DNA from: Stutzerimonas stutzeri
GTDB lineage: Bacteria > Pseudomonadota > Gammaproteobacteria > Pseudomonadales > Pseudomonadaceae
Length of the DNA stretch: 64,000 nucleotides
Reading direction: 5' to 3'
NCBI GenBank assembly: GCA_002387205.1
Contig: DGLA01000011.1
Span: forward strand, 86,414 to 150,413
Below are positions 33,266 through 41,740 of this stretch, piece by piece. The translations under genes and the position numbers were made by a program. Position 1 is the stretch's first letter. Each line of letters begins with the position of its first letter. The notes under the pieces are model-generated. The model searched no databases, was not told the DNA's origin, and saw only the letters and a list, made by a program, of their open reading frames with translations.

Positions 33266-34603
33266 CTAGTTGCCACCCCGCCGCAAAGCCGCAGGCGAGA
33301 AATCGCGCGGGCTGAGCTTGGCTTCGAAATCGTACATCGGCTCGTTGTTGTCCAGGCCGTCGACGAAGTAGTTGCCATCCTTGAGGTGGTAGAGCGTTTC
33401 GACCGTGCTGTTGAACATCGGCACATCGTAATAGCTGATCGGGTGGCTTTCCTGCAGTCCGATCAACTCCCCCTGCTCGTCGTACAGGTCCACGGCGAGA
33501 ATCGACCAGCTGTCCTCGTCGATGTAGAAACGACGCTTGTCGTAGGGATGACTGAATCCCTTGCGCAGGGTCGCGTCGACTACCCAGACCCTGTGCAATT
33601 CGTAGCGCAACAGGTCGGGGTTCAAGGTCTGAGGACCGACGATATCGTCGTAGGAGATGCCCTTCTGGTGAATCGCATAGCTGTTGTACGGCATCAGCAT
33701 CTCGCGCTTGGCCACCAGCGACCACTCGTAGCGGTCCGGCGCGCCATTGAACGAATCCACCACGTCGGCCGTGGCCAAACCGCTCGTATCGGGCTGTAGC
33801 GAATCATAGGCGAGCGATGGCAGGCGCCGCACCCGGCGATCGGCCGGGCTGTAGCGCCAGGCCTTGCGCACGGCAAGCACCTGATCCAGCGGATCCTGAA
33901 CCACCAGGTCGGTGCCGGACAGCTTGGCCGGCGCAGTGACCCGGTACTTGTAGTACAGCGAGGTGTTCTCCAGGTCGGCCTGGCTCATGCCCTCGCGGTT
34001 ATAGACGTAATAGATATGGCGGTCGCGTTTGATGTAGGTCGGACGGCCGTTGATGACGACGGCCTGATTGTTGACGAAATGAGTCTGATCGCCCTTGTAG
34101 TGCAGGACATGATTCCAGATCACTTCCATCCCGGTCTGCGGAATCGGAAACGGAATTCCGGCCGAGGCACCCTTGATGCCGTTGCCATTGGCGATCAGCT
34201 CCGCGTTGACCGCGTTCAGCCGCGTGGCGTCGTAGATACGCTGCGGATTGGCAGCACTGCGGCGCGATGGGAAGACCCGCAGGTAGAAATCAGGGTGTCG
34301 CTCGATCAGTGCTCGCAGCCCCTCCGGCAACAGCGCAGCGTATTCGGCAAGGTTGCTGCGGTCGACTCGGTAGAGCACCGGATCGGCTGCGTAGGGATCA
34401 GGGTGATGCATGCCCGGCTCATAGCCGGCGGGCGGCTCGACGCCGCCGGTCCAGGCGGGGATCGTTCCGGTGGCATTGGCGGCGCGTTCGGCACCCAGTG
34501 GAGTCAGGTCCTGCCCCAGGCGTACGGCCTGGGCGTCATCGACTTTGGCGAAGGCATGGCTGGCGCAGGCCGCCAGCAACAGAGTTGCGAATTTCCTATA
34601 CAT
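33266..34603 (-). CDS. DUF1329 exported protein
   Basis: This 445-residue protein has a signal peptide, MYRKFATLLLAACASHAFA. The mature part has features of the DUF1329 family common in Pseudomonas: LGQDLTPLGAERAANATGTIPAWTGG near the start, shown here by its core LTPLGAERAAN, and a C-terminal HPYDKRRFYIDEDSWSILAVD. The family has a LolA/LolB-like lipid-binding fold and often sits near lipid or solvent-related genes, but no function is settled. The ATG at 34603 has AAGGAG 10 nt upstream. The cysteine in LLAACASHAFA lies within the signal, so I do not call it a lipoprotein. Confidence 0.85.
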   Translation of the reverse strand: MYRKFATLLLAACASHAFAKVDDAQAVRLGQDLTPLGAERAANATGTIPAWTGGVEPPAGYEPGMHHPDPYAADPVLYRVDRSNLAEYAALLPEGLRALIERHPDFYLRVFPSRRSAANPQRIYDATRLNAVNAELIANGNGIKGASAGIPFPIPQTGMEVIWNHVLHYKGDQTHFVNNQAVVINGRPTYIKRDRHIYYVYNREGMSQADLENTSLYYKYRVTAPAKLSGTDLVVQDPLDQVLAVRKAWRYSPADRRVRRLPSLAYDSLQPDTSGLATADVVDSFNGAPDRYEWSLVAKREMLMPYNSYAIHQKGISYDDIVGPQTLNPDLLRYELHRVWVVDATLRKGFSHPYDKRRFYIDEDSWSILAVDLYDEQGELIGLQESHPISYYDVPMFNSTVETLYHLKDGNYFVDGLDNNEPMYDFEAKLSPRDFSPAALRRGGN

Positions 34604-34750
34604 TGTCTTTTGCTCCTTGCTGCGCAACGGGCGCGCGGCAGCTGACGGCCCCTGCCAGTAGGAAGGGGCACTCGTGAGGCGTTGGGGATCGGGCCTTCCT
34701 GGCGTTCCGCTCTTTTCAGATCTTCCCTGGGCCGTTGCGACGGCTCTACT

Positions 34751-34768
34751 AGGCGCTCCAGGGCGCCT
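34751..34768 (-). terminator. Possible terminator hairpin downstream of trmB
   Basis: AGGCGC (34751-34756) and GCGCCT (34763-34768) form a 6-bp stem with a 6-nt loop, 10 nt beyond the trmB stop on the minus strand. There is no U-rich tail, so this is only a candidate. Confidence 0.35.
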
Positions 34769-34778
34769 GTGCTCTCTA

Positions 34779-35489
34779 TCAGTCGATACGCTCGAACTTG
34801 AGGTCCCAGACACCATGCCCCAAGCGCTCACCACGACGCTCGAACTTGGTGGTCGGGCGTTCCTCTGGCCGCTCGACGTATTGCCCGTTGGCGGCCTGGT
34901 TGCGAAACCCGGGCGCGACGCTCATGACGTCGAGCATGTGCTCCGCATAGGCTTCCCAGTCGGTTGCCATGTGTAGCACGCCGCCAATCCTGAGTTTTTG
35001 CCGGACCAGCTCGGCAAATGCGGGCTGGACGATGCGCCGCTTGTGGTGGCGACTTTTGTGCCAGGGATCGGGAAAGAACAGCAATACGCGGTCCAGGCTC
35101 GAATCGGCGACACATTCACGCAGTACTTCCAGTGCATCGCAACTGTAGACCCGCACGTTGTTTAGATTTTGTGACAAAAGTCCGTTAAGCAGCGCCCCCA
35201 CGCCGGGTGAATGTACTTCCACGCCAATGAAGTCGTGATCAGGAGCCGCGGCAGCCATTTCCAGCGTGGAATGCCCCATGCCAAATCCGATCTCAAAGGT
35301 TCGCGGCGCCTGTCGGCCAAACGCCTGATCGAAATCGCACAGCCCATCGGCCAGTTCGAGACCGAAGCGCGGCCAGCCCTGATCCAGACCACGCTGCTGG
35401 CCCTCGGTCATGCGCCCGGCACGCATGACAAAGCTTTTGATGGTGCGCATGCGACGCTGACCATCGGCCGGAGAGGAAATGTCACTCAT
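34779..35489 (-). CDS. trmB: tRNA (guanine-N7-)-methyltransferase
   Basis: TrmB methylates G46 of tRNA to m7G using SAM. The 236-residue protein has the SAM-binding FEIGFGMGHSTLEMA, FIGVEVHSPGVGALL, the family mark LLFFPDPWHKSRHHKRR and the C-terminal TKFERRGERLGHGVWDL. The ATG at 35489 is preferred over 35525 because it starts near the conserved RTIKSFVMRAGRMT segment and gives usual length. It is downstream of thiG on the same strand with 57 nt between. Confidence 0.95.
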   Translation of the reverse strand: MSDISSPADGQRRMRTIKSFVMRAGRMTEGQQRGLDQGWPRFGLELADGLCDFDQAFGRQAPRTFEIGFGMGHSTLEMAAAAPDHDFIGVEVHSPGVGALLNGLLSQNLNNVRVYSCDALEVLRECVADSSLDRVLLFFPDPWHKSRHHKRRIVQPAFAELVRQKLRIGGVLHMATDWEAYAEHMLDVMSVAPGFRNQAANGQYVERPEERPTTKFERRGERLGHGVWDLKFERID

Positions 35490-35546
35490 GAACAGACCTG
35501 TAGATAAGGCGACCGCGCCAGGCATGGCGCGGCCAAAAGGAGAGTG

Positions 35547-36341
35547 CTAGCGAATCAGGCCTTCGAGGGGCGACGAAGCGCTGGCATAGAGTTTCTTGGG
35601 CATGCGCCCCGCCAGGTAGGCCAGACGACCCGCGTCGATTGCGTACTTCATGGCTTCGGCCATCAGCACCGGATTCTGCGCATGGGCAATGGCGCTGTTC
35701 ATCAGCACCGCCTCGCAACCGAGCTCCATGGCGATGGTGGCGTCGGATGCAGTGCCGACACCGGCGTCAACCAGAACCGGAACCCTGGCCTCCTCGAGAA
35801 TGATGCGAAGGTTATAGGGATTGCAGATACCAAGCCCCGTTCCGATCAGGCCAGCCAGCGGCATCACCGCAATGCAGCCCATCTCTGCCAGTTGGCGCGC
35901 GATGATCGGGTCGTCGCTGGTGTAGACCATAACGTCGAAGCCATCCTTGACCAGAATCTCGGCGGCCTTGAGGGTTTCGATGACGTTAGGGAAGAGGGTC
36001 TTCTGGTCGGCCAGCACTTCCAGTTTGACCAGCTTGTGGCCATCGAGCAGCTCTCGCGCCAGACGGCAGGTCCGCACCGCTTCATCGGCGTCATAGCAGC
36101 CGGCGGTGTTGGGCAGGATGGTATAGCGATCCGGCGAAATGACGTCCAGCAGGTTGGGCTCATCGGGGTTCTGGCCGATGTTTGTGCGGCGCACCGCCAC
36201 AGTGACGATCTCGGCCCCCGAAGCCTCGATCGCGGCGCGGGTTTCGTCGAGGTCCTTGTACTTGCCGGTGCCCACCAGCAGGCGCGACTGATAAGTGCGG
36301 CCGGCAAGTGTGAATGGTTTGTCGTGCGGAACTGGGCTCAT
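35547..36341 (-). CDS. thiG: Thiazole synthase
   Basis: ThiG builds the thiazole ring of thiamine from deoxyxylulose phosphate, an imine and sulfur carried on ThiS. The 264-residue TIM barrel has RLLVGTGKYKDLDETRAAI, VTVAVRRTNIGQNP, LPNTAGCYDADEAVRTCRLARE, VMPLAGLIGTGLG and VPVLVDAGVGTASDA. The ATG at 36341 has AGGATGG upstream and gives standard length; the ORF open to 36488 runs into the region before thiS ends. It follows thiS directly, forming a sulfur-transfer pair. Confidence 0.97.
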   Translation of the reverse strand: MSPVPHDKPFTLAGRTYQSRLLVGTGKYKDLDETRAAIEASGAEIVTVAVRRTNIGQNPDEPNLLDVISPDRYTILPNTAGCYDADEAVRTCRLARELLDGHKLVKLEVLADQKTLFPNVIETLKAAEILVKDGFDVMVYTSDDPIIARQLAEMGCIAVMPLAGLIGTGLGICNPYNLRIILEEARVPVLVDAGVGTASDATIAMELGCEAVLMNSAIAHAQNPVLMAEAMKYAIDAGRLAYLAGRMPKKLYASASSPLEGLIR

Positions 36342-36423
36342 GCGACCATCCTGTTCAGATGTAATGAAGCGAGAAATACGCCGCTGCACGGGCGACGCCG
36401 ATAATGTCGATGCGGTGGAGTCC

Positions 36424-36624
36424 TTAGCCGCCACCAATGGCATGCACGACTTCGATCTGGTCACCTTCGGCCAGAACCGTTGTCGCATGCTGGCTACGCG
36501 GGACGATATCGCGGTTGAGTTCGACCGCCAGCCGGCGCCCAGTCAGCTCCAGGCGCTGCAGCAGATCGGCCACCGACTGACCGTCAGGGAGCTCATAGCG
36601 CTCGCCGTTCAACTGAATGTGCAT
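36424..36624 (-). CDS. thiS: ThiS, sulfur carrier protein
   Basis: This 66-residue ubiquitin-fold protein carries sulfur as a C-terminal thiocarboxylate to ThiG. It reads MHIQLNGERYELPDGQSVAD at the start, has LAVELNRDIVPRSQ in the middle, and ends in Gly-Gly-Gly, giving the required terminal di-glycine. It is the upstream gene of the thiS-thiG pair with 82 nt between. The enzymes that activate it (ThiF, ThiI or a cysteine desulfurase) are not in the window. Confidence 0.95.
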   Translation of the reverse strand: MHIQLNGERYELPDGQSVADLLQRLELTGRRLAVELNRDIVPRSQHATTVLAEGDQIEVVHAIGGG

Positions 36625-36728
36625 TAGTGACTGCCACCATTGCGAAAGGGCCCGCATTCTAGCCCGATCGACTCCATCGACCAAGGCAGCCGCCGCCACC
36701 ATTCATCCCTGGCCACACGCGCATCAGA

Positions 36729-37103
36729 TCAGACCCGCAGGTTCCAGGCGGCCAGTATCAGGCAGATCCAACCAGCGAGAAACGCCGTGCCGCCAAACGG
36801 GGTAATGATTCCAAGCTTGCCGATACCTGTCAGGGTCAACAGGTAGAGGCTGCCGGAGAACAGCACGATCCCCAGCACAAACAGTCCTCCAGCCGCGCCT
36901 AACAGGCGACTCGGGACATGCAGGGCGAGCAAGGAAACACCGATCAGCGCCAGCGCATGGATCAGCTGGTAGTGCACGCCGGTCTGAAACACGGCCAGAT
37001 AGTCGGCGCCAAGGCGGCTCTTCAGACCGTGGGCGGCAAACGCGCCCAGCGCGACACCCGTGAGGCCGAAGAATCCGGCAAGCAAGAGAAACGAACGAAT
37101 CAT
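36729..37103 (-). CDS. DUF423 small membrane protein
   Basis: This 124-residue protein has four hydrophobic segments and the family marks FLLLAGFFGLTGVALGAFAAHGL, shown here by GVALGAFAAHGL, then FQTGVHYQLIHALAL and FSGSLYLLTLTG and PFGGTAFLAGW. It belongs to DUF423 (YgdD-like), inner membrane proteins of unknown role. It is upstream of thiS and divergent from mtgA. Confidence 0.9.
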   Translation of the reverse strand: MIRSFLLLAGFFGLTGVALGAFAAHGLKSRLGADYLAVFQTGVHYQLIHALALIGVSLLALHVPSRLLGAAGGLFVLGIVLFSGSLYLLTLTGIGKLGIITPFGGTAFLAGWICLILAAWNLRV

Positions 37104-37174
37104 TCGGAGGGCTTCCGGTCAGGGAGTAGATGCCCCGTTATAATGCCCATTCTCTCTGGTTGCGACCACGCCCG

Positions 37175-37918
37175 ATGCTCCGAGCCCTGCTACGCCGACT
37201 CACCAAACTGCTCATAGGGCTGGTTGCGCTTTCCGTTCTGCTGGTTCTTGTATTGCGCTGGGTGCCGCCGCCTTTCACTGCGCTGATGGTCGAACGCAAG
37301 ATCGAATCATGGATCGATGGTGAAAGCATCGATCTGCAACGCAGCTGGCGGCCCTGGAAAGAACTGCCGGACGACCTCAAGATGTCTGTCATCGCGGCTG
37401 AGGACCAGAAGTTCGCTGATCATTGGGGCTTCGATATCGCAGCGATTCGCGCCGCATTGGAGCATAACGAGCGCGGCGGCTCGTTACGGGGTGCCAGCAC
37501 CCTCAGCCAGCAGGTGGCGAAGAATCTCTTTCTCTGGTCTGGGCGCAGCTGGTTGCGCAAGGGGCTGGAAGTCTGGTTTACCGCCTGGATAGAGCTGTTG
37601 TGGCCAAAACAGCGAATCCTGGAGGTCTATCTCAACAGCGTCGAATGGGGAAGCGGTGTCTTTGGTGCCGAAGCGGCCTCGCAACATCACTTCGGCATCG
37701 GCGCACCTTATCTGTCCGCCAGCCAGGCCAGCCAGCTGGCTGCCGTCCTGCCAAACCCGCGCGAGTGGAATGCCGGCCGACCCGGCCCGCATGTGCGCAG
37801 GCGCGCTGGCTGGATTCGCCAGCAGGTGAGGCAGCTGGGCGGCAGTCACTATCTCGGCAAGCTGCGCCCGCACAAGATTCCGGGCAGTGGCTTTTGGGAA
37901 TCCCAGAAAGACAACTGA
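37175..37918 (+). CDS. mtgA: Monofunctional biosynthetic peptidoglycan transglycosylase
   Basis: MtgA polymerises lipid II glycan strands in the periplasm. The 247-residue protein has one N-terminal membrane anchor (LLIGLVALSVLLVLVL) and a glycosyltransferase family 51 domain. The domain shows the catalytic AAEDQKFADHWGFD, the GASTLSQQVAKNLFL motif, and ILEVYLNSVEWGSGVFGAEAAS. No transpeptidase domain follows, which sets it apart from class A penicillin-binding proteins. The ATG at 37175 begins just before the anchor; an ATG at 37130 is also in frame and neither has a good ribosome site. Confidence 0.93.
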   Translation: MLRALLRRLTKLLIGLVALSVLLVLVLRWVPPPFTALMVERKIESWIDGESIDLQRSWRPWKELPDDLKMSVIAAEDQKFADHWGFDIAAIRAALEHNERGGSLRGASTLSQQVAKNLFLWSGRSWLRKGLEVWFTAWIELLWPKQRILEVYLNSVEWGSGVFGAEAASQHHFGIGAPYLSASQASQLAAVLPNPREWNAGRPGPHVRRRAGWIRQQVRQLGGSHYLGKLRPHKIPGSGFWESQKDN

Positions 37919-38140
37919 ACCCCCGGCGCACGTGCTGCCCAAGCCTCCCCAGTGCGGTGAGCCGGGTCAGTTGACCCAGGACAGCTTGCCGCCACCGGCG
38001 CAGGCTTACAGTGGCCTGACGGAGCGTTATGGCAGTGCGCCACCCCAGGGGTTAAGCTCGTCGCCTACACAGCGGTACTAATTCCGTAAGGTGCAGTACC
38101 CTTCTCCTCCTTCGCCAAAAGAGCGCACGGCAGCGAACGC

Positions 38141-40702
38141 ATGAGCGAAACTGAGACCGCAGACAGCACACCCGTCAGCCACGTCCGGCAACTGCTTACC
38201 TGGCGTAACAGCGCTGCCTGGTTAGTGCTGGCCTTTGCCTTGCTGGTCGGTCTCGTCGTGCTTCAGCATCTGCGCGCGAACGAAGAGCGCGCGGCCAGCC
38301 AGCAATTCGCGTATCTGACCGAAGAGGCAGCAGAAGCCATCGGCAAGCGCCTGGTCAACCATGAACAGATCCTGCTGGGCGCAGCGGGCCTGTTCGATGT
38401 CAACGCCCGCGTCTCACGCGAGCAATGGCGTGCCTATAACGAGCGCCTTGCGCTGGCGACACGCTTTCCCGGCATTCTGGGCGTGGGCTTTGCGGAGGCC
38501 GTGCGGCCCGAGCAGCGCGCGGCCCACGTTGAGAGCGTACGTCAGGAAGGATTCAACGACTACGCCATAACCCCAAGCGGTGAACGTGCGTTCTACACCC
38601 CCATCCGGTACCTGGAACCCTTCAGCGGACGTAACCTCGCCGCCTTCGGCTACGACATGTTCTCCGAGCCGATCCGCCGGCAAGCCATGCAGGCGGCGGC
38701 CGAATCGGGTCAGACCCGGATGACCGGCAAGGTAACGTTGCGCCAGGAAACCCATGGCGAGGTACAGGCGGGCGTGCTGATGTACGTCCCTCTGTACCGC
38801 GCCGGCGAGCCCACCAGCACGCCTGAACAGCGCTTGCAGGCCCTCGATGGCTTCGTTTACAGCCCCTACCGTATGGGCGACCTGATGCGTGGCATTCTTG
38901 GCGCCTCGGATCTGAACTTGAGCCTGCGTATCTATGCCGGCCCGCAGGAGCAGGCTGAGCAGCTGCTCTTTGCCAGCCAGGATAACGAACGCGACCAGCC
39001 GGCACGCTACAGCCGCGTCATCCGGCTCGACCTCTACGGACAGACATGGACATTGCGCCTGGAAAGTCTGCCGGAATTCGACAGTTTCTATCACGGCAAC
39101 GACGGCCTGGTGATCGCCCTTGGCATAGGCTTCAGCCTGCTGCTGTTCTTCCTGATCGCTTCACTGTCCGTCCGGCGAGCTCGCGCCGAGGCACTGGCGC
39201 AACGGATGACCGAGGATATCCGCGAGAACAGACGTGCGCTGCAACTCAGCGAAGAACGCCTGAGCCTGGCCTTGAAAGGCAGCAACGATGGCTTGTGGGA
39301 CCTGAACCTGGACGCCGGGTCGTTCTACGCGTCCTCGCGCGCCTGGCACATGCTCGGCTACCGTCCCGGTGAACTCGACTCGGATCTGAAGTTGTGGGAG
39401 CGAGCCCTGGTCCCGGAGGACCTGCCCCAGGCCAAGGCACAGCTGGCAAAAACCATGCTTTCGCCAGTTGACCAGTTCACTACCGAGCTTCGCTTCAGAC
39501 ACAAGAACGGCAAGGTGATACCCGTCCTCGTGCGCGGCTACATCCAGCGCGACCGGGACGGCCAGCCGTTGCGCATCAGCGGCACCAGCATGGACCTGAC
39601 CGAGCACAAGCGCATCGAGCAGTTGAAGGATGACTTCGTATCTACCGTCAGCCATGAACTGCGCACACCACTGACCTCGATCAGCGGCGCACTGGGCCTG
39701 ATAACCGGCGGCGCGCTGGGAGAGATTCCAGAGGCCATGCGGCAGATGCTGGAGATTGCCCATCGCAACAGCTTGCGCCTTGGCCATCTGATCAATGATC
39801 TGCTCGACATGGAAAAGATTGCTGCCGGCAAGATGGCGTTCGACATGCGTGAGCACTCGTTGCGGCGTGTACTGGACGAAGCCCTGGCCTGCAATCAGGC
39901 ATTCGCCACCCAGCTGGGCGTGAACTGCGTATTGCGCAACGCGGCGGATGTCAACGTGTGGGTCGACGATCTGCGCCTGCAGCAGGTGCTGAACAACTTC
40001 CTCTCCAATGCCATCAAATACACCCCGGAAGGCGGCGAAGTCAGCGTGCACTGCAACGCGACCGGCAATGGCAACATACGGATCAATGTCACCGATCAAG
40101 GCCCCGGCATATCGCCTGGCTTCCGGTCTCGCGTATTCGAGAAATTTGCCCAGGCGGACGCGTCGGATAGCCGTCAAAAAGGCGGGACGGGCCTTGGGTT
40201 GGCCATCTCCAAGGAATTCATCGAGCGCATGGGCGGCCGGGTCGGTTTCGATACCGCTGCAGGCGAGGGGACCACGTTCTGGTGTGAGCTGCCCATCCTG
40301 GAAAATTCGACACTAACCCAGGACCACGGCCAGCTGCGCCTGCTGGTGGTCGAAGACGAACCGGACACCGGCCGCCTCCTGCACCTCATGCTCAGCGATG
40401 CCGGGTATTCGGTCGACAGGGTACAGAGCCTGCATGCTGCACGGATCAAGCTGGCCGATATCCATTACGAAGCCATGACCCTGGACCTCCACCTGCCTGA
40501 TGGTGGAGGACGCGAGCTGATCGACGAGGTGCGCAACAACCCTGCCACGCGGGACCTGCCGATCATCGTGATCACCGCCGCCAGCCAGTTCGAGCGACAG
40601 GACGATGATCATGCCATCAGCTGGCTACACAAACCCATCAGCGCCGCACAGCTGCTAATCGCGCTGTCCGATGCGCTGGAAAGGGCCAGCCCACACCCCT
40701 AG
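38141..40702 (+). CDS. CHASE-domain hybrid sensor histidine kinase with C-terminal receiver
   Basis: This 853-residue protein has a membrane segment near residues 25-45 and a periplasmic CHASE domain (LVNHEQILLGAAGLFDVN, FPGILGVGFAEAV, FYTPIRYLEPF). A second membrane segment near 327-347 follows, then a PAS/PAC region (LKGSNDGLWDLNLD) and HisKA with His505 in STVSHELRTPL. The HATPase domain has NFLSNAIKYTPEGG, and a receiver has Asp782 in AMTLDLHLPDGGG. It should sense a small molecule outside the membrane and pass phosphate internally. No partner regulator or Hpt gene is adjacent. It separates mtgA from rpoH, which are closer together in P. aeruginosa. Confidence 0.9.
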   Translation: MSETETADSTPVSHVRQLLTWRNSAAWLVLAFALLVGLVVLQHLRANEERAASQQFAYLTEEAAEAIGKRLVNHEQILLGAAGLFDVNARVSREQWRAYNERLALATRFPGILGVGFAEAVRPEQRAAHVESVRQEGFNDYAITPSGERAFYTPIRYLEPFSGRNLAAFGYDMFSEPIRRQAMQAAAESGQTRMTGKVTLRQETHGEVQAGVLMYVPLYRAGEPTSTPEQRLQALDGFVYSPYRMGDLMRGILGASDLNLSLRIYAGPQEQAEQLLFASQDNERDQPARYSRVIRLDLYGQTWTLRLESLPEFDSFYHGNDGLVIALGIGFSLLLFFLIASLSVRRARAEALAQRMTEDIRENRRALQLSEERLSLALKGSNDGLWDLNLDAGSFYASSRAWHMLGYRPGELDSDLKLWERALVPEDLPQAKAQLAKTMLSPVDQFTTELRFRHKNGKVIPVLVRGYIQRDRDGQPLRISGTSMDLTEHKRIEQLKDDFVSTVSHELRTPLTSISGALGLITGGALGEIPEAMRQMLEIAHRNSLRLGHLINDLLDMEKIAAGKMAFDMREHSLRRVLDEALACNQAFATQLGVNCVLRNAADVNVWVDDLRLQQVLNNFLSNAIKYTPEGGEVSVHCNATGNGNIRINVTDQGPGISPGFRSRVFEKFAQADASDSRQKGGTGLGLAISKEFIERMGGRVGFDTAAGEGTTFWCELPILENSTLTQDHGQLRLLVVEDEPDTGRLLHLMLSDAGYSVDRVQSLHAARIKLADIHYEAMTLDLHLPDGGGRELIDEVRNNPATRDLPIIVITAASQFERQDDDHAISWLHKPISAAQLLIALSDALERASPHP

Positions 40703-40728
40703 GGCAGCCAATGCATGCTGCCGACAAT

Positions 40729-40756
40729 AAAAAAGGCGCTGCAGGGCTGCAGCGCC
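40729..40756 (-). terminator. Rho-independent terminator of rpoH
   Basis: On the minus strand a perfect 10-bp stem (GGCGCTGCAG and CTGCAGCGCC, 2-nt loop) is followed by six T residues, 18 nt after the rpoH stop. It is the clearest intrinsic terminator in the window. On the plus strand it would also fall behind the CHASE kinase gene but without a T tract. Confidence 0.9.
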
Positions 40757-40774
40757 TCTGGGTGGAACTCGCTG

Positions 40775-41629
40775 TCAGGCCTGGATAGAGCCCTTGAGCT
40801 TGTTCATCGCGTTCTTTTCCAGCTGCCTGATGCGCTCGGCAGACACGCCATATTTGGCTGCCAGGTCATGCAAGGTGGCCTTGTTATCGTTCAGCCAGCG
40901 CTGTTGGAGAATGTCCCGGCTACGTTCGTCGAGCGACTCCAGCGCCTCATGCAGGCTTGAATTGGAGCTATCGCTCCAGTCGGCATCCTCCAGCTGGCGG
41001 GCCGGATCGTAACGATGGTCCTCCAGATAATGCGCCGGGGACTGGTAGGCACTGTCGTCATCAGCGTCAGCCGAGGGGTCGAATGCCATGTCATGCCCGG
41101 TCAGACGACTTTCCATTTCGCGTACTTCGCGGGCCTCAACGCCAAGGCTGTCGGCGACTCGCTCCACTTCCTCGTTGTTCAGCCAGGCCAGACGCTTCTT
41201 CTGGCTGCGCAGGTTGAAGAAGAGTTTGCGCTGCGCCTTGGTCGTGGCGACCTTGACGATACGCCAGTTGCGCAGGATGAACTCGTGAATCTCGGCCTTG
41301 ATCCAATGCACCGCAAAGGACACCAGGCGAACGCCCATCTCCGGATTGAAACGCTTCACGGCCTTCATCAAGCCGACGTTGCCTTCCTGGATCAGGTCGG
41401 ACTGAGCCAGACCATAACCCGAGTAGCTACGAGCGATGTGCACCACGAATCGCAGGTGGGCAAGAACCATCTGGCGAGCGGCCTCAAGATCCTGCTGATA
41501 AAACAGGCGCCCAGCCAGTTCGCGCTCCTGCTCGACCGTAAGCAGCGGAATGCTGTTGACCGTCTGCACATAAGCCTCGAGATTGCCTCCCGGGACCAGC
41601 GCTTGAACAGGTTGCAGAGAAGTTGTCAT
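40775..41629 (-). CDS. rpoH: RNA polymerase sigma-32 (heat shock sigma factor)
   Basis: RpoH directs RNA polymerase to heat-shock promoters. The 284-residue sigma-70 family protein has region 2 (DLIQEGNVGLMKAVKRFNPEMG, shown by its core QEGNVGLMKAV), the RpoH box QRKLFFNLRSQKKRL, and region 4 (LDERSRDILQQRWL, then LAAKYGVSAERIRQLE). GGAGG lies 6 nt before the ATG. It has its own promoter and terminator, and sits downstream of ftsYEX as in most gammaproteobacteria. Translation control by mRNA structure is known in E. coli; I did not model it here. Confidence 0.97.
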   Translation of the reverse strand: MTTSLQPVQALVPGGNLEAYVQTVNSIPLLTVEQERELAGRLFYQQDLEAARQMVLAHLRFVVHIARSYSGYGLAQSDLIQEGNVGLMKAVKRFNPEMGVRLVSFAVHWIKAEIHEFILRNWRIVKVATTKAQRKLFFNLRSQKKRLAWLNNEEVERVADSLGVEAREVREMESRLTGHDMAFDPSADADDDSAYQSPAHYLEDHRYDPARQLEDADWSDSSNSSLHEALESLDERSRDILQQRWLNDNKATLHDLAAKYGVSAERIRQLEKNAMNKLKGSIQA

Positions 41630-41657
41630 GCAGTTCCTCCGATAATGAAGCTGCAGC

Positions 41658-41685
41658 AGTTTAGCACTGCCGAGTCAGACTGCAA
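41658..41685 (-). promoter_or_regulatory. Sigma-70-type promoter of rpoH
   Basis: On the minus strand TTGCAG (41685-41680) and TAAACT (41663-41658) are 16 nt apart, upstream of the rpoH ATG at 41629. The expected leader is about 20 nt, and the spacing suits a vegetative promoter in the ftsX-rpoH gap. Confidence 0.55.
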
Positions 41686-41740
41686 GCCTGCAGAAAAGTT
41701 CCACAGGCCTCCTGAAAACCCCTTATATAACAACTAGTTA

